The position numbers were made by a program, and so were the translations under genes. The notes under the pieces were generated by a model, which was given only the letters and a program-made list of their open reading frames with translations, searched no databases and had not been told where the DNA came from. A stretch of DNA of 64,000 bases from Psychrobacter sp. bablab_jr014 (GTDB lineage: Bacteria; Pseudomonadota; Gammaproteobacteria; Pseudomonadales; Moraxellaceae), in assembly GCF_016464015.1 (NCBI RefSeq), contig NZ_JACDXT010000045.1, positions 1 through 64,000 on the forward strand, given 5' to 3'. Positions 1-7,504 of this stretch are shown here, in pieces (the first letter of the stretch is position 1; each line of letters begins with the position of its first letter).

Positions 1-174
1 TGTCAATTTTAGTGGCGCAAGGGAAATCCTTTAAATAGATTTTAGTCCTATAATGCTAAACTTATGCCCGTCGTAAACATTTCGTACACCTTTAATAAGA
101 TTGTGTAATAGCAAGGTATGAACACGCGTAAACTCTGTATGATACGAAGACTTTTATAAATAAAGGATCATCTC

Positions 175-750
175 ATGCAAAAATCGTCAACGCTTCATAA
201 ATCTATCATTACCTTATTCAGTGTGGCCGCTATCAGCACGACTGCTATCGCAGTAGGACAAAACGCAGCGACACAAGTGAGCGTTAATGAATCGGTAGCC
301 GCTGTACAAAGCAAAATCACGCTTGAGCAAGCCATCAATATTGCACAAAAAACAGTCAAAGGCGATGTAATTGGTGCTGAATTTGACCAGTATAACCGCT
401 CAGCAAGTGGGGACTATGAGATAAAACTGGTTGCCAACGGCACTGAGTATGAAGTCAGTGTTGACGCCACTACAGGTCAAACCTCAAACAATAAGCAAGA
501 AAAGATGGATAACGAAGATGTGGCTGGATATAACGCCATGAAAAAATCTGCTATCAGCTTAAGCCAAGCCATCAAAAAAGCGAACCAAGGCATTAATGGT
601 ACAGTTGTCGAAGCAGGATTTGACATCGATGATGGCAAATCTGTGTATCAAGTTGAGATTGTCAAAGGCGATCAAGTACACGAAGTAGCGATTGATAGTA
701 TGACGGGTAAAGTCGTTCGTAGCCAAGTCGAGATGGTCGACGATGATTAA
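175..750 (+). CDS. Secreted protein with two PepSY domains
   Basis: The 191-residue protein starts with a signal peptide (about residues 1-26, basic then hydrophobic, ending near AIAVGQ). Two PepSY-like repeats follow, roughly residues 46-103 and 125-182. Each has an alpha-helical 'ITLEQAI'/'ISLSQAI' start and a beta-strand end finishing in 'D.TTGQ'/'DSMTGKV', which is the PepSY signature. PepSY domains are known from peptidase propeptides and periplasmic proteins, where they inhibit or bind proteases or act as small periplasmic ligand modules. The start is supported by AAGGA at 162-166, seven bases upstream. The gene stands alone and is followed by a strong terminator. The precise role is unknown. 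Confidence 0.8.
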   Translation: MQKSSTLHKSIITLFSVAAISTTAIAVGQNAATQVSVNESVAAVQSKITLEQAINIAQKTVKGDVIGAEFDQYNRSASGDYEIKLVANGTEYEVSVDATTGQTSNNKQEKMDNEDVAGYNAMKKSAISLSQAIKKANQGINGTVVEAGFDIDDGKSVYQVEIVKGDQVHEVAIDSMTGKVVRSQVEMVDDD

Positions 751-811
751 TCTTTGAGGTAAGTAACGAAGTAGCCGTCTTATCGTTCCTGCTTTAAGAC
801 GACTTAATAGC

Positions 812-846
812 GCTAAACGATATTATCGTATCGTTTAGCTTTTTTT
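812..846 (+). terminator. Intrinsic terminator after the PepSY gene
   Basis: An 11-bp perfect stem (GCTAAACGATA at 812-822 with its complement at 829-839) and a 6-base loop are followed by a run of seven T at 840-846. Confidence 0.85.
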
Positions 847-908
847 GACTCACAGTTACTTACTCATGGTTACTTAGATGTTATTAATAACTGAACTTAC
901 TGACACTC

Positions 909-1640
909 TTAACGCTGAGAAAATCGAATTATACGCCCGTCTTCTAGCACTAGCGTGCCTGTGGTGATGACAATAGTCACATCTTGTGCGTTACGAATGG
1001 CACGCATGACATTAATATCCTCGATACTGCTTTCTATGACCACCTTTCCTGACTGTTCAGGGGTGATAGGCGGCGTAAATGGCGTTTTTGGAATCACAAA
1101 GCGCTTGCCGATTTTTAATTTGGCGTCTTGCATGAGTAACTCTCCCTCAAAGCTTTCAATCGGCGATGTCCCGTGATTGGAGAGTACAAATTGCAGCTTG
1201 ACTTGATTGAGACTGTCACTGTCGCTCGGCTTTACAGGGAGTAGGGCGACAGGGTAGCGTTCAGCGAGTGTTAATGTATTGGTATCTTTGATTACTGGGC
1301 TTTTCTTACCCGTTGGATTATTCGGGTGCAGTCGCTCGTATTCACGTTGCTGCGTGATGGCGTTTTTGATGGTCGTACGCGGCATAGCGCCTGACTCGTA
1401 GGCTTCGCTCAGCTTCATACGCAGCATATAGCGACTAAGCAGCTGCCGTTCTTCTTCGGGTAAGGCCTCAAACGTTTCGCCCAGTTTTTGTTGCCAACGG
1501 TCTGAATCTGTAGGGATGGTGGTTTCCTCTGGCGACTTTTTGAGCACATCGCAGGCAGTGAGCGCAGGCACTGTGGCAAACACCAATAATGCAGCAAAGA
1601 TAGGAGCGTGGTCACGTCGAATAAAAGATAATAAAGTCAT
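909..1640 (-). CDS. Putative outer-membrane or periplasmic lipoprotein, function unknown
   Basis: This 243-residue protein has a basic N-terminus, a hydrophobic segment and a lipobox-like LTAC with the acylated cysteine at residue 30, so it should be a lipoprotein. The mature part begins with a helical, charged region and ends in a beta-rich region (about residues 130-243). I do not recognise the family; the C-terminal part could be a beta-sandwich of the kind found in DUF-type periplasmic proteins. The start is supported by GGAGG six bases upstream of the ATG. It converges on the PepSY gene and nothing nearby suggests a job. Confidence 0.65.
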   Translation of the reverse strand: MTLLSFIRRDHAPIFAALLVFATVPALTACDVLKKSPEETTIPTDSDRWQQKLGETFEALPEEERQLLSRYMLRMKLSEAYESGAMPRTTIKNAITQQREYERLHPNNPTGKKSPVIKDTNTLTLAERYPVALLPVKPSDSDSLNQVKLQFVLSNHGTSPIESFEGELLMQDAKLKIGKRFVIPKTPFTPPITPEQSGKVVIESSIEDINVMRAIRNAQDVTIVITTGTLVLEDGRIIRFSQR

Positions 1641-1810
1641 GATAGCCCTCCTGTGTGATGTGAATAACGTTTTGGTCTTATTTATATCCTACATCATTGT
1701 GAACATATATATTGGTTTTAGTGATTACTATAGCCTGTTTATCGGTGTTCTATACATAAGGCTTGTGGTAGGTTCTGTTACCTTTTGCAAAAAATACAAA
1801 GTAGCTCGCA

Positions 1811-1846
1811 TAAAAAAAGACCAAATCCTTAACAGACTTGGTCTTT
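1811..1846 (-). terminator. Intrinsic terminator of the ribbon-helix-helix-like gene
   Basis: A 9-bp perfect stem (1816-1824 with 1838-1846) is followed on the minus strand by a T-run (A at 1812-1818 on the plus strand). It lies 27 bases after the stop of the gene at 1873-2211. Confidence 0.75.
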
Positions 1847-1872
1847 GTGGTCATGCTTTATAATGGCAAGTG

Positions 1873-2211
1873 TTATTCTGCTTCTTTATTGCCTTGTAGC
1901 TCGCAGAGCGGCTGTGAGGTGTGCTTATTGTGCGTGACCACAATGGCTTCGTCAATGATACGCTGACTGACGCCCTTTTTGCGTAATGTCTCAATAAACA
2001 CTTCGTCGTGCGCTAGCGTATAGTCGGCGTGGTCGCGGTCTAGACCTTGACGGATATACAAACGAATCAAACCCTGAATGCGCTTAAAGCCAAGATCCTT
2101 AGACGTGGCTTCCAACAGCTCAATCATCTCTTCAGACAGACGAATACTAATAGAGCGCATTACCTTTTGAGGATGATCAGAAAACTTATTTTTTACGCGT
2201 ATTGGTATCAT
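1873..2211 (-). CDS. Small ribbon-helix-helix-like protein
   Basis: The protein has 112 residues as called. From about residue 18 it reads RSISIRLSEEMIELLE, the strand-then-helix pattern of ribbon-helix-helix (Arc/MetJ/CopG-type) DNA-binding proteins, followed by a second helix (KRIQGLIRLYIRQGL). The C-terminal 45 residues are charged and may make contacts with partners. No toxin-like gene is adjacent, so an antitoxin role is not supported; a stand-alone regulator is possible. An internal ATG at 2160 (MRSISIRL) is an alternative start, as neither start has a good ribosome binding site. The function is a fold-level inference only. Confidence 0.6.
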   Translation of the reverse strand: MIPIRVKNKFSDHPQKVMRSISIRLSEEMIELLEATSKDLGFKRIQGLIRLYIRQGLDRDHADYTLAHDEVFIETLRKKGVSQRIIDEAIVVTHNKHTSQPLCELQGNKEAE

Positions 2212-2410
2212 AATAAACCATTATGTGTAATGAATGGGAACAAATGCTGCGAGAGCGTCGTATTATCGTGTTAATAATCAACATTTTAGACGCTCATTAT
2301 AAACGAAATGTCAGGCCTGATGTGTAAGCAGCACCACAAATCATACAAAAAATGTCAACATTTCTCGTTTAATTTAATGACTGTTCATAAAGTACCAAAA
2401 AACAGACATA

Positions 2411-2444
2411 AAAAAACCTCCATCATTTTTCGATGGAGGTTTTT
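2411..2444 (-). terminator. Terminator downstream of the first tRNA-Asn
   Basis: The stem pairs CCTCCATC (2417-2424) with GATGGAGG (2432-2439). A-runs and T-runs on either side make it usable in both directions. It lies seven bases beyond the tRNA 3' end. Confidence 0.8.
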
Positions 2445-2450
2445 CATATA

Positions 2451-2526
2451 TGGCTCCTCAACCTGGGCTCGAACCAGGGACACACGGATTAACAGTCCGA
2501 TGCTCTACCAACTGAGCTATTGAGGA
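2451..2526 (-). tRNA. tRNA-Asn (anticodon GTT)
   Basis: A 76-nt cloverleaf can be read on the minus strand from TCCTCAATAGC to an encoded CCA end at 2451-2453. The anticodon GTT is at 2491-2493 (tRNA positions 34-36), the T-loop GTTCGAG is present, and the acceptor stem TCCTCAA pairs with TTGAGGA. The sequence is identical to the second copy at 2895-2970. It has its own promoter at 2590-2618 and terminator at 2411-2444, so it is transcribed on its own. Confidence 0.97.
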
Positions 2527-2589
2527 ATAGCTGTTTATAACGTTAAGATAAATGCCATTTGGCGTTTGCTATCTCGTTATGTGGGGCGT

Positions 2590-2618
2590 ATTGTAGCCAA
2601 GGGATTATAAAGTGTCAA
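2590..2618 (-). promoter_or_regulatory. Sigma-70 promoter of the first tRNA-Asn
   Basis: On the minus strand, a perfect -35 TTGACA (2618-2613), a 17-base spacer and a -10 TACAAT (2595-2590) precede the tRNA. They are followed by a GC-rich ACGCCCCAC discriminator, the type linked to stringent control of stable RNA promoters. The initiation region lies about 55-60 bases before the mature 5' end, leaving a leader for RNase P. Confidence 0.85.
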
Positions 2619-2803
2619 GAAAAAATTTAAAAAATAAGGCATTTTTTATGATTTTATTTTTTGTCTTCTCAAAATGTCTTAAAAGTAATCATCATTAAGC
2701 GGCGCGCAGCAGCTTTTTGATAATGCTGCTCAAGCGCTTGGGTATAAAAAGACCAAGAGCAAAAGAAACCAAAAGTAGCCTGTAAAACAAATCTATTAGG
2801 CAT

Positions 2804-2832
2804 AAAAAAACCCTCATCAAAGCGATGAGGGT
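2804..2832 (-). terminator. Terminator downstream of the second tRNA-Asn
   Basis: The stem pairs ACCCTCATC (2810-2818) with GATGAGGGT (2824-2832) over a 5-base loop. Seven T follow on the minus strand (A at 2804-2810). Confidence 0.85.
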
Positions 2833-2894
2833 CTTGGCATGTGCCATAATTGAATCTGGTGGAATTCAGGGGTTTGCCTAAATAGGCAAGAATT

Positions 2895-2970
2895 TGGCTC
2901 CTCAACCTGGGCTCGAACCAGGGACACACGGATTAACAGTCCGATGCTCTACCAACTGAGCTATTGAGGA
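2895..2970 (-). tRNA. tRNA-Asn (anticodon GTT), second copy
   Basis: This 76-nt gene is identical base for base to the copy at 2451-2526, including the encoded CCA (2895-2897). The anticodon GTT lies at 2935-2937. It carries its own promoter (3011-3038) and terminator (2804-2832). The pair looks like a duplicated transcription unit, because the discriminator region upstream is also shared. Confidence 0.97.
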
Positions 2971-3010
2971 ATGACTGGGCTGCGATGCTTGTCGCCGCTA
3001 AGTGGGGCGT

Positions 3011-3038
3011 ATAATAGCAAAGATAAAAAATACGTCAA
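3011..3038 (-). promoter_or_regulatory. Sigma-70 promoter of the second tRNA-Asn
   Basis: On the minus strand, TTGACG (3038-3033) and TATTAT (3016-3011) are 16 bases apart and are followed by CGCCCCAC. The same GC-rich discriminator is found upstream of the other copy. Confidence 0.75.
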
Positions 3039-3152
3039 GCATTTTTTATCACTTTTTTGCCAAAAATATTATTTTTTAGCAAAAAAGCCGTTGTTGCTCG
3101 CGTTCATGGCGCTAAATGGATAAAAAACGGGCAAAAATAATCACGTAAACGA

Positions 3153-3183
3153 ACAAAAGGCGCTCATGTTCAGCGCCTTTTGT
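3153..3183 (-). terminator. Terminator after the aspartate aminotransferase gene
   Basis: A 12-bp perfect stem pairs ACAAAAGGCGCT (3153-3164) with its complement (3172-3183) over a 7-base loop. It sits 33 bases past the stop codon. Confidence 0.75.
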
Positions 3184-3216
3184 ACTTACAAGTTTTACGT
3201 ATCTCAACCGTAAAGC

Positions 3217-4422
3217 TTATTCTTCTTCAACGTCCAGTTCAGAGACGGCTTGTTCAATACGTTTTAGCGCTTCTTTTAGCGTGGCTTCATCCGTGGCGTA
3301 TGAGATACGCATAAAGCCGCCCAAGCCAAAGGCATCGCCCGGTACGACCGCAACGCCGACCTTATCGAGTAGCCACTCGGCGAATGCGGTGCATGACTTT
3401 AGCCCTGCTGCACGGATTAGCGGCTTGATTTTTGGATAGACATAAAACGCGCCATCAGGACGCAAGCAGGTGATGCCTTTGATGCTGTTTAAGCCCTTGA
3501 CCACAAGGTCACAGCGCTGCTCAAAAGCTTTAAGCATCGGCTCAAGGACGCTTTGATCACCTGAGATTGCCACCTCTGCCGCCACTTGGCTGATAGAGGT
3601 CGGGCATGAGGTGGACTGCGATTGTACTTTTTTCATTGCACCAATCAGCTTGGCAGGGCCACCCGCGTAGCCAATGCGCCAGCCTGTCATGGCATAGGCT
3701 TTTGACACGCCATTTAGGATGATGGCGCGCTCTTTTAGCTCAGGCGCAGCGTTTAGAATGTTATAAAACTTCTCGCCCGTCCAGCGGATATGCTCGTACA
3801 TATCGTCTGAAGCAACATAGACGTGTGTGTTTTTCTTCAACACCTCAGCGATGGCTTTTAGCTCATCTAGGGTATAGATCATGCCCGTTGGGTTTGATGG
3901 GCTGTTCAACACCAGCAGTTTGGTCTTATCCGTAATGGCGTCTTCTAGCTGTTCGGCAGTGATTTTAAAGTTTTGCTCAGGCGGACATTCGACGATGACA
4001 GGCACGCCATCGGCAAGCTTGACCATATCAGGATAGCTGACCCAGTACGGGGCAGGGATAATCACTTCATCATCTTTATCAATCAAAGCTTGGGCAAGGT
4101 TAAAGAACGACTGCTTGCCACCGACCGAGACTAGGATTTCGTTGGGCTGATAGCTGATGTCATTGTCGTGCGCAAACTTATCAATAATCGCCTTTTTTAG
4201 CTCAGGCGTGCCATCGACAGCAGTGTATTTGGTAAAGCCGCTATTAATCGCCTCAATCGCTGCTTGTTTGATGTGCTCTGGGGTATCAAAATCAGGCTCA
4301 CCCGCGCCCAGACCGATGATGTCTTTGCCCGCATCTTTAAGCTCTTTGGCTTTATTGGTGATGGCGAGCGTCGGTGAGGGTTTGATGTTATTCACGCGAT
4401 TAGACAGTTGTAATTCGCTCAT
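3217..4422 (-). CDS. aspC: Aspartate aminotransferase (class I, PLP-dependent)
   Basis: The enzyme transfers the amino group between aspartate and 2-oxoglutarate, using pyridoxal phosphate in the cytoplasm. The 401 residues show GLGAGEPDFDTP near residue 37, the substrate/cofactor motif NSPSNPTG (173-180) and the PLP-binding lysine in SKAYAMTGWRIGY (Lys241). The arginine of GGFMRISYAT near residue 379 would bind the alpha-carboxylate. The pattern and length fit the Ib subgroup (AspAT of the Thermus/Bacillus type, sometimes also acting on prephenate) rather than E. coli AspC. AAGGA lies six bases before the ATG. It is monocistronic. The gene symbol is by function; aatA would be an alternative. 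Confidence 0.93.
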   Translation of the reverse strand: MSELQLSNRVNNIKPSPTLAITNKAKELKDAGKDIIGLGAGEPDFDTPEHIKQAAIEAINSGFTKYTAVDGTPELKKAIIDKFAHDNDISYQPNEILVSVGGKQSFFNLAQALIDKDDEVIIPAPYWVSYPDMVKLADGVPVIVECPPEQNFKITAEQLEDAITDKTKLLVLNSPSNPTGMIYTLDELKAIAEVLKKNTHVYVASDDMYEHIRWTGEKFYNILNAAPELKERAIILNGVSKAYAMTGWRIGYAGGPAKLIGAMKKVQSQSTSCPTSISQVAAEVAISGDQSVLEPMLKAFEQRCDLVVKGLNSIKGITCLRPDGAFYVYPKIKPLIRAAGLKSCTAFAEWLLDKVGVAVVPGDAFGLGGFMRISYATDEATLKEALKRIEQAVSELDVEEE

Positions 4423-4742
4423 TATAAATCCTTGTTATAAGTGAATGAATGTGTGATAAATGGCTTTGACCTATCAGCCATAACTTGTGCTGTTTTATAA
4501 AAAGGGCGCATTCATAGTAACTTAGTTTGTTGCAGCATTAATAAAAACCCTGCTAACGGTTACAAAAAATGCCATGAGCGCCTGTGTGCTTGCGAAGTTA
4601 CAACAGTCGTTTGTTTACAATAACTTATACTATCCAAAGGTTAATCAAGCCTTGTGCAAAGATAAGCAGAAAAATAATAAGAACAGATGCTAAGCATAAC
4701 TCAAAGGTAAGTATTTAATAAAAATAACCGACCATTTATGGT

Positions 4743-4775
4743 TTGTCATCCTATCGATTGCTATAAAAATATAAT
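4743..4775 (+). promoter_or_regulatory. Candidate promoter with a long spacer for the lipid operon
   Basis: TATAAT at 4770-4775 is a perfect -10 element. The best -35 candidate is TTGTCA (4743-4748), with a 21-base spacer. That is too long for unaided sigma-70 and is the sort of spacing that MerR-type activators correct. This is a candidate only. Confidence 0.4.
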
Positions 4776-4789
4776 AAGCCAACGCTATT

Positions 4790-4815
4790 CATAACCTATA
4801 AACATAACCTATAAA
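4790..4815 (+). repeat. Tandem 13-bp repeat in the lipid operon leader
   Basis: CATAACCTATAAA occurs twice without a gap, at 4790-4802 and 4803-4815. It lies just downstream of the -10 element and ends at the ribosome binding site (AAGGA, 4816-4820). Its place suggests an operator or a leader structure element. Confidence 0.8.
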
Positions 4816-4828
4816 AAGGAAGTCCATT

Positions 4829-5653
4829 ATGAGCGATGTCACCAAGAACACTGACGATAATCAACCCAACAAAAACCAGTCCAACAAAGACACATCTGAT
4901 AAAAAACACGTATTAAAAGACAGCAGCCATATTCTGATTACAGGCGCGACTTCAGGCATCGGCAAGCAGTTAGCGACCGACTATCTCAAAGCGGGACACA
5001 ACGTCTATGCGGTGGGACGTGATGAGGACGCGCTCGCCGAACTCGAAACCCTCGGCGCGACCAGCATCAACGTGGACCTGATGGATAGAGACAAGGTCAA
5101 AGCCGCTTTTGCGCCCATTGAGACCATTGACGTTGCCATCTGCGGCGCGGGGATGTGCGAGTATCTGGACATGCCTGATTTTGACAGTGAAGTCTTGATG
5201 AAAGTCATGTCCGTCAACATCGGCACACTGGCGCACGCTATTGATGCCGTGCTGCCTAAGCTGATTGCGTCCAAAGGTCGCCTTGTCGGTATCGGTTCAG
5301 CATCAGCGTACGTGCCCTTTGCCCGCGCCGAAGCCTACGGCAGCTCAAAGGCGGCGATTCATTACCTTATGAAAACCTTACAAATCAGCCTAGCCCCGCA
5401 TGATGTGGCGGTCAGTTTAGTCGCCCCAGGTTTTGTCGAGACACCAATGACCAAACAAAACGACTTTCCTATGCCATTTTTGCAGACGCCTGAGCAAGCG
5501 AGCCGCGCCATTCGTGAGGGTATCGAGCACGGCGATGAGGTGATTGAATTCCCCAAAAAACTCACCTTGCCATTAAAAACTTTAGGCGCATTGCCTGACT
5601 TGGTCTGGCAACAAGTCAGCGAGAAAATAAATAGAAAAAAGAACGATAAATAA
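4829..5653 (+). CDS. Short-chain dehydrogenase/reductase (SDR)
   Basis: This 274-residue cytoplasmic oxidoreductase has a Rossmann fold. It shows TGATSGIG (38-45) for NAD(P) binding, CGAG near residue 105 (the NNAG equivalent), Ser157/159, and the catalytic pair Tyr170-Lys174 in YGSSK. The first 30 residues are a polar Asn/Asp/Lys-rich extension. It is the first gene of a four-gene operon (44-bp gap to the next). SDRs head similar clusters with COG2907 flavoproteins, DUF1365 and CFA synthase in other proteobacteria, so its substrate may be a lipid or a related carbonyl compound. That assignment rests on context. AAGGA lies eight bases upstream of the ATG. Confidence 0.85.
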   Translation: MSDVTKNTDDNQPNKNQSNKDTSDKKHVLKDSSHILITGATSGIGKQLATDYLKAGHNVYAVGRDEDALAELETLGATSINVDLMDRDKVKAAFAPIETIDVAICGAGMCEYLDMPDFDSEVLMKVMSVNIGTLAHAIDAVLPKLIASKGRLVGIGSASAYVPFARAEAYGSSKAAIHYLMKTLQISLAPHDVAVSLVAPGFVETPMTKQNDFPMPFLQTPEQASRAIREGIEHGDEVIEFPKKLTLPLKTLGALPDLVWQQVSEKINRKKNDK

Positions 5654-5697
5654 GCGGTTATAAAAACAAAAAAAGACACTAAAAGGGACTGCAAAAT

Positions 5698-7464
5698 ATG
5701 TCAAGGCCACGACCGAAAATAAAACCCATAAAAACGCTAAAAAAACTACTCAATAAAAACGCGCCTATTCAAAACGCGTTGATTCAAAACGCGTTGATTC
5801 AAAGCGCGGATAACACGGCAAAAAGCCCTGTTAGGCCGCGTCTTGCCATTATTGGTTCAGGCGTTTCGGGATTGACCTGCGCGCATTATCTGCAAGCCAA
5901 CTATGACGTGACGGTTTTTGAAGCCAACGATTATATCGGCGGGCATGTAAATACCATTGATATCGCGCTACAAACGGGCAAAAAGGGCAAGGTTGAGACC
6001 AGCGCCATAGATACAGGTTTTATTGTGTTTAATGAGCGCACGTATCCTAATTTTTTGCGTTTACTGCACGACTTGGACGTGCCGTTTCAGGCGACGGATA
6101 TGAGCTTTTCTGTGAAAAACAGCGCGCGCAACTTTGAATACAACGGACATACCATCAACACCTTGGTGTCGCAGCGCAAAAATATTTTGAGTCCGCAGTT
6201 TTGGCGTTTTATTAATAATATCGTGATGTTTAATAAGCATATCCGCGATTTGCGCGCAGAGTATGACGCAGCGCGGGCAGCGGGGCAGGACACAAGCGCG
6301 CTGTCTGCGCAGACGCTGGGCGATTACTTGGCGGGGCAGCGTTACGGCGCGCTATTTACTGATAACTATCTGTTGCCGATGGTGTCTGCCATTTGGTCAA
6401 CCTCGATTAAAGACGTACAAGATTTTCCGCTGATATTTTTTGCGCAGTTTTTTGACAATCATGGGCTGCTCGACGTGGTCAATCGTCCGCAGTGGTTCAC
6501 CATTAAAGGTGGCTCAAAGCAGTATGTGAATAAGTTGGTGACGCGCTTTATCAAAGCTGGCGGCACGATACGGGTCAATAGCCCTGTGCAACGCGTGCAG
6601 CGTAATCACGATGGCGTGCGTATCGAGTTTAAAGCGCTAAGTAACACAGATGGAAAAGTCGCGCGCGCGCAGATTGAGGACTTTAACGAGGTGATATTTG
6701 CCTGTCATGCAGATACCGCGCTGCGTCTATTGGCGGATGCCAAAGGTGATGAAAAAGAAGTGCTGGGACATTTCTACTTTACGCCCAATACGGCAGTGCT
6801 ACATACCGATACCCGCGTGCTGCCCAACAAGCCTTTGGCATGGGCAAGCTGGAACTATCTGACCGACACGCCCGCCAAAGCGCCGAAGCGTAAAAACCCA
6901 GCCACGGACGAGCAAACCGTGCCCAGCAAGCCTGTCTTAACCTACCACATGAATATCTTGCAGCGCTTGACTAAGGCGCACAATTACTTGGTGACGCTCA
7001 ACGAAGACATCGACGAGCAGCATGTGATTAAGCGCATTGACTACAGTCACCCTGTATATACGAACCAGATGGTCGCCGCGCAAGGGCAGTGGTCGCGCAT
7101 ATCAGGGCAGCAGCACACGCACTTTTGCGGCGCGTATTGGTTTAATGGCTTTCATGAAGATGGCGTGCGCAGTGCGCTGCGTGTCTGTCAGGCGTTGGGC
7201 GCGGATATTGATATCAAAGACAATGTCGATGCGCAGCACATTCCTGATGCGAAGCAAACGAGCACATCGTTTCGCTATCGAGATTTGCCCATTAAAGCCG
7301 ATAAGAAGTCGCGCTCATTAATGCGCCGCCAGCTGCTGAGTGCCACCACCAATCAGGCATTAATCAAACAGATGGCGCAGATGACATCTGAGGCCGCAAG
7401 CTGCGCGCAAAAACGCAAAAAACCAAAGCGCGCTTGGTTAAAGCAGCAGCGCTCCACATCCTAA
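5698..7464 (+). CDS. FAD-dependent oxidoreductase, COG2907 type (amine oxidase/desaturase fold)
   Basis: In this 588-residue flavoprotein the FAD-binding GSGVSG lies at residues 53-58, followed by an acidic residue at the end of the second strand (VFEANDYIGGH). That is the amine-oxidase/phytoene-desaturase fold. Other family-typical parts are GFIVFNERTYPNF, the GGSKQYV segment, and a C-terminal FCGAYWFNGFHEDG block that would close over FAD. COG2907 proteins are found beside CFA synthase and DUF1365 and are thought to act on unsaturated or methylated fatty acyl chains. The first 50 residues are a basic extension encoded partly by a tandem repeat. The C-terminal tail of about 90 residues is basic. 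Operon neighbours are 44 and 40 bp away. Confidence 0.85.
   Translation: MSRPRPKIKPIKTLKKLLNKNAPIQNALIQNALIQSADNTAKSPVRPRLAIIGSGVSGLTCAHYLQANYDVTVFEANDYIGGHVNTIDIALQTGKKGKVETSAIDTGFIVFNERTYPNFLRLLHDLDVPFQATDMSFSVKNSARNFEYNGHTINTLVSQRKNILSPQFWRFINNIVMFNKHIRDLRAEYDAARAAGQDTSALSAQTLGDYLAGQRYGALFTDNYLLPMVSAIWSTSIKDVQDFPLIFFAQFFDNHGLLDVVNRPQWFTIKGGSKQYVNKLVTRFIKAGGTIRVNSPVQRVQRNHDGVRIEFKALSNTDGKVARAQIEDFNEVIFACHADTALRLLADAKGDEKEVLGHFYFTPNTAVLHTDTRVLPNKPLAWASWNYLTDTPAKAPKRKNPATDEQTVPSKPVLTYHMNILQRLTKAHNYLVTLNEDIDEQHVIKRIDYSHPVYTNQMVAAQGQWSRISGQQHTHFCGAYWFNGFHEDGVRSALRVCQALGADIDIKDNVDAQHIPDAKQTSTSFRYRDLPIKADKKSRSLMRRQLLSATTNQALIKQMAQMTSEAASCAQKRKKPKRAWLKQQRSTS
5767..5808 (+). repeat. 15-bp tandem repeat within the flavoprotein gene
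   Basis: ATTCAAAACGCGTTG is present at 5767-5781 and 5782-5796, with a third partial copy (5797-5808, one change). The period is a multiple of three, so it encodes an in-frame IQNAL repeat in the N-terminal extension and does not break the gene. Confidence 0.9.
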
Positions 7465-7504
7465 CCATTACCTACATCCTAACGATTAACAATAAGAGAG
7501 ATTT

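Larger units (their letters stand above)
2527..2894. other. Spacer between the two tRNA-Asn genes
   Basis: This interval holds the promoter of the first tRNA (2590-2618), an AT-rich upstream tract that could act as an UP element, and the terminator of the second tRNA (2804-2832). The apparent reading frames across it are read through tRNA sequence and are not genes. Confidence 0.7.
4423..4828. other. Non-coding region upstream of the lipid-modification operon
   Basis: This 406-bp AT-rich spacer lies between the divergent aminotransferase and SDR genes. Near the SDR side are a consensus TATAAT (4770-4775), a TTGTCA 21 bases upstream of it, and a tandem 13-bp repeat (4790-4815). The remainder shows no gene or clear RNA structure. 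Confidence 0.6.

Noticed and set aside
1873-2211. Toxin-antitoxin pair with the ribbon-helix-helix protein
   Set aside because: No adjacent toxin-like frame on the same strand.
2308-2929. Reading frames across the tRNA-Asn genes (71 and 86 residues)
   Set aside because: They translate tRNA and terminator sequence and lack ribosome binding sites.
4423-4828. RpoE/ChrR-type promoter (TGATCC with TAAGA) for the lipid operon
   Set aside because: Only a TCATCC match exists, and the distance to any TAAG is 23 bases, which does not fit.
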